A DNA stretch of 5,684 nucleotides from Oxalobacteraceae bacterium UBA5157 (lineage in GTDB: Bacteria > Pseudomonadota > Gammaproteobacteria > Burkholderiales > Burkholderiaceae_D): contig DHXL01000226.1 in assembly GCA_002415335.1 (NCBI GenBank), positions 1 through 5,684 on the forward strand, read 5' to 3'. The notes below the pieces were generated by a model. The model was not told the DNA's origin and did no database searches. It saw only the letters and a program-made list of their open reading frames with translations. Position 1 is the first letter of the stretch. The number at the start of each line of letters is the position of its first letter. Below, piece after piece: positions 5,403 through 5,684 of the stretch. Both the position numbers and the translations under genes were made by a program.

Positions 5403-5684
5403 TCAGCAAGGCGCGCCGCGCATTGCCGCCTTGGCCAGCAGCGCGCGAAACGCATCGAACAGTTTGCGCATCTGCGGCTGCTTGTATGGAAACAGGTCGA
5501 CCGGATCCATTGCGTGGACGATCATATCGCTGTCGACTTCGAAAATGAGCAGTTCGCCGTCGAGCGTTTCAGCGCAATCGATGCCCACGTAGTCAAGTCC
5601 AAGGCGTTCGGTGATCGCGCGGAACGCCGTCGCGTGGCGGCGCGCGAAGTCGTCGTCGAAGCTGGCCATGAAACGCGCTTCCTC
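5403..5684 (-). CDS. ATP-grasp domain protein (C-terminal 93 residues only)
   Basis: ATP-grasp enzymes join a carboxylate to an amine or thiol through an acylphosphate, as in RimK, glutathione synthetase and peptide ligases. The visible piece holds the C-terminal half of such a fold. After an EEARFMASFDDDF helix start there is LDYVGIDCAETLDGELLIFE (visible residues about 30-49), in which Asp36 and Glu49 lie where family members bind Mg-ATP. A DSDMIVHAMDPVDLFPYKQ stretch and a final helix follow. The residue expected as Asn in the usual E-x-N is Asp here (EVD). From memory, similar C-termini occur in larger proteobacterial proteins carrying TPR repeats before the ATP-grasp, but the N-terminal part is outside the window. 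The frame is open to base 5684, so the internal ATG at 5669 is not the true start. It is the first visible gene of the unit with the PLP enzyme and small ORF. Confidence 0.82.
   Translation of the reverse strand, partial: EEARFMASFDDDFARRHATAFRAITERLGLDYVGIDCAETLDGELLIFEVDSDMIVHAMDPVDLFPYKQPQMRKLFDAFRALLAKAAMRGAPC

Noticed and set aside
5357..5455. Longer start (ATG 5455) for the PLP enzyme
   Set aside because: It would overlap the ATP-grasp coding end by 53 nt, and the extra 33 residues read as non-coding sequence.
4499..5548. Plus-strand 349-codon open frame
   Set aside because: It lies antisense to the PLP-enzyme and ATP-grasp genes, which carry recognisable motifs. Its translation is Arg/Gly-rich with no recognisable motif, as expected for a shadow frame in GC-rich DNA.
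1..5684. CRISPR arrays, tRNA/rRNA genes, insertion sequences or attachment sites
   Set aside because: No regularly spaced identical repeats, no cloverleaf or rRNA sequence, and no transposase frame or terminal inverted repeats were seen.

Overview
The window looks like a betaproteobacterial chromosome, probably Burkholderiales and perhaps Oxalobacteraceae-like. This rests on the fliC-flaG-fliD order, the flagellin N- and C-terminal sequences, two clear sigma-28 promoters and GC-rich codon use. The genus cannot be fixed from the sequence alone. Every convincing gene is on the minus strand, so transcription runs from high to low coordinates.

Layout in transcription order. (1) 5684-3522 is an apparent three-gene unit: the C-terminal end of an ATP-grasp ligase (5' end outside the window), a 535-residue fold-type-I PLP-dependent enzyme resembling class V aminotransferases, and a 59-codon ORF that I read directly from the sequence. 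A hairpin plus T-run terminator begins 2 nt past the stop of this small ORF. No terminator is visible between the three genes. (2) 3521-3124 is a gene-free stretch of about 400 bp. It holds that terminator, a very AT-rich block, a near-consensus sigma-28 promoter and the fliC leader. (3) 3123-817 is fliC, an unusually large flagellin (768 aa) whose Ala/Thr/Gly-rich middle contains repeated modules. A strong terminator follows. (4) 744-367 is flaG. (5) A second sigma-28 promoter drives fliD, of which only the first 91 codons are present (273-1).

The flagellar part is conventional: FliC is the filament protein, FliD caps the filament and chaperones flagellin assembly, and FlaG affects filament length. 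fliC and fliD each have their own late-class promoter. The part most likely to be undescribed is the upstream ATP-grasp / PLP enzyme / small-peptide cassette. Its layout resembles a peptide- or small-molecule-modifying pathway, and the short ORF is a possible substrate. That role is inference. Proximity to fliC allows a link to flagellin modification, but the terminator and the separate fliC promoter argue that the cassette and fliC are separate transcription units.
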